A DNA stretch of 64,000 bases from Siphonodentalium dalli (taxonomy: Eukaryota; Mollusca; Scaphopoda; Gadilida; Siphonodentaliidae), in assembly GCA_032622095.1 (NCBI GenBank), contig CP136061.1:22386991-22450990 (forward strand). Reading direction: 5' to 3'. Shown in pieces: positions 63,895-64,000 of this stretch. How positions within the stretch are numbered: the first letter of the stretch is position 1; each line of letters opens with the position of its first letter. Position numbers and translations under genes: made by a program. Under the pieces are notes generated by a model. It had not been told where the DNA came from and did not search any database. It saw nothing but the letters and a program-made list of their open reading frames with translations.

Positions 63895-64000
63895 GTTTCC
63901 GAGATCTGGTCTGCGCATGCGCGAAGCTGGCGTCGCACGGGCTCGGCGACCCGATAAAATTCGTATCCGGGGCAAGATAGATTCACATACCAAATTTCAA

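Overview
The window looks like non-coding nuclear DNA of an invertebrate, most likely a mollusc. The evidence is a tRNA-derived SINE with the tail typical of molluscan SINEs (59043-59310), several long degenerate satellites of the 'respective-ORF-free, 170-430 bp unit' kind common in bivalves and gastropods, many short TTAA-flanked inverted-repeat elements, decayed non-LTR retrotransposon ends, and no host exon, rRNA or tRNA gene that I can support. Species cannot be named from sequence alone.

Layout. 1-19.4 kb: a mosaic of MITEs (piggyBac-like families at TTAA, one hAT-like nested in another), hairpin repeats around a GCAGAATGAGGTC core, and tandem repeats. 19.4-31.1 kb: a nested structure. 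An outer pair of inverted CCGAAGG-rich repeats and a 79-bp satellite enclose a 9.9-kb, almost perfect palindrome (19959-29895). The palindrome starts with AG, ends with CT and is flanked by the same 6 bp (CACGTC), which is the insertion signature of a Maverick/Polinton-type (RVE integrase) element. Each arm carries an identical three-gene cluster (107, 60 and 189 aa; the last has a C2H2 finger) and no polymerase, integrase or capsid gene. 31-34 kb: a decayed reverse transcriptase, microsatellites and MITE fragments.

34377-51681 is a complete 17.3-kb Polinton (Maverick; adintovirus-like), flanked by the 6-bp duplication GATATT, with about 290-bp terminal inverted repeats that are themselves hairpins of a 30-bp repeat. 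One long minus-strand gene block encodes protein-primed-type DNA polymerase B (interrupted by one extra base in a homopolymer before motif C), packaging ATPase, RVE integrase with chromodomain, two jelly-roll capsid proteins, a basic virion-core-like protein, a two-helix membrane protein, adenain-like protease and five conserved or unknown small proteins. To its right are a divergent CCHC zinc-knuckle gene, whose promoter and first 40 codons are an inverted copy of the polymerase gene start, and two tandem 'cargo cassettes' (47840-49488 and 49583-51350). Each cassette is a divergent gene pair with the same palindromic promoter and the same 3' hairpin but unrelated coding sequence.

51.7-64 kb: degenerate satellites, a MITE split by a 2.6-kb insertion, the SINE, a 42-bp minisatellite of about 31 copies, and a minus-strand non-LTR reverse-transcriptase 3' end.

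How the parts fit: the Polinton supplies replication (PolB), integration (integrase), virion (capsids, ATPase, protease) and accessory functions. The palindrome has the same insertion signature and a similar terminal motif (AGWAGWA), so it may be a non-autonomous relative moved in trans. All functional statements are from motif reading; no database search was possible.
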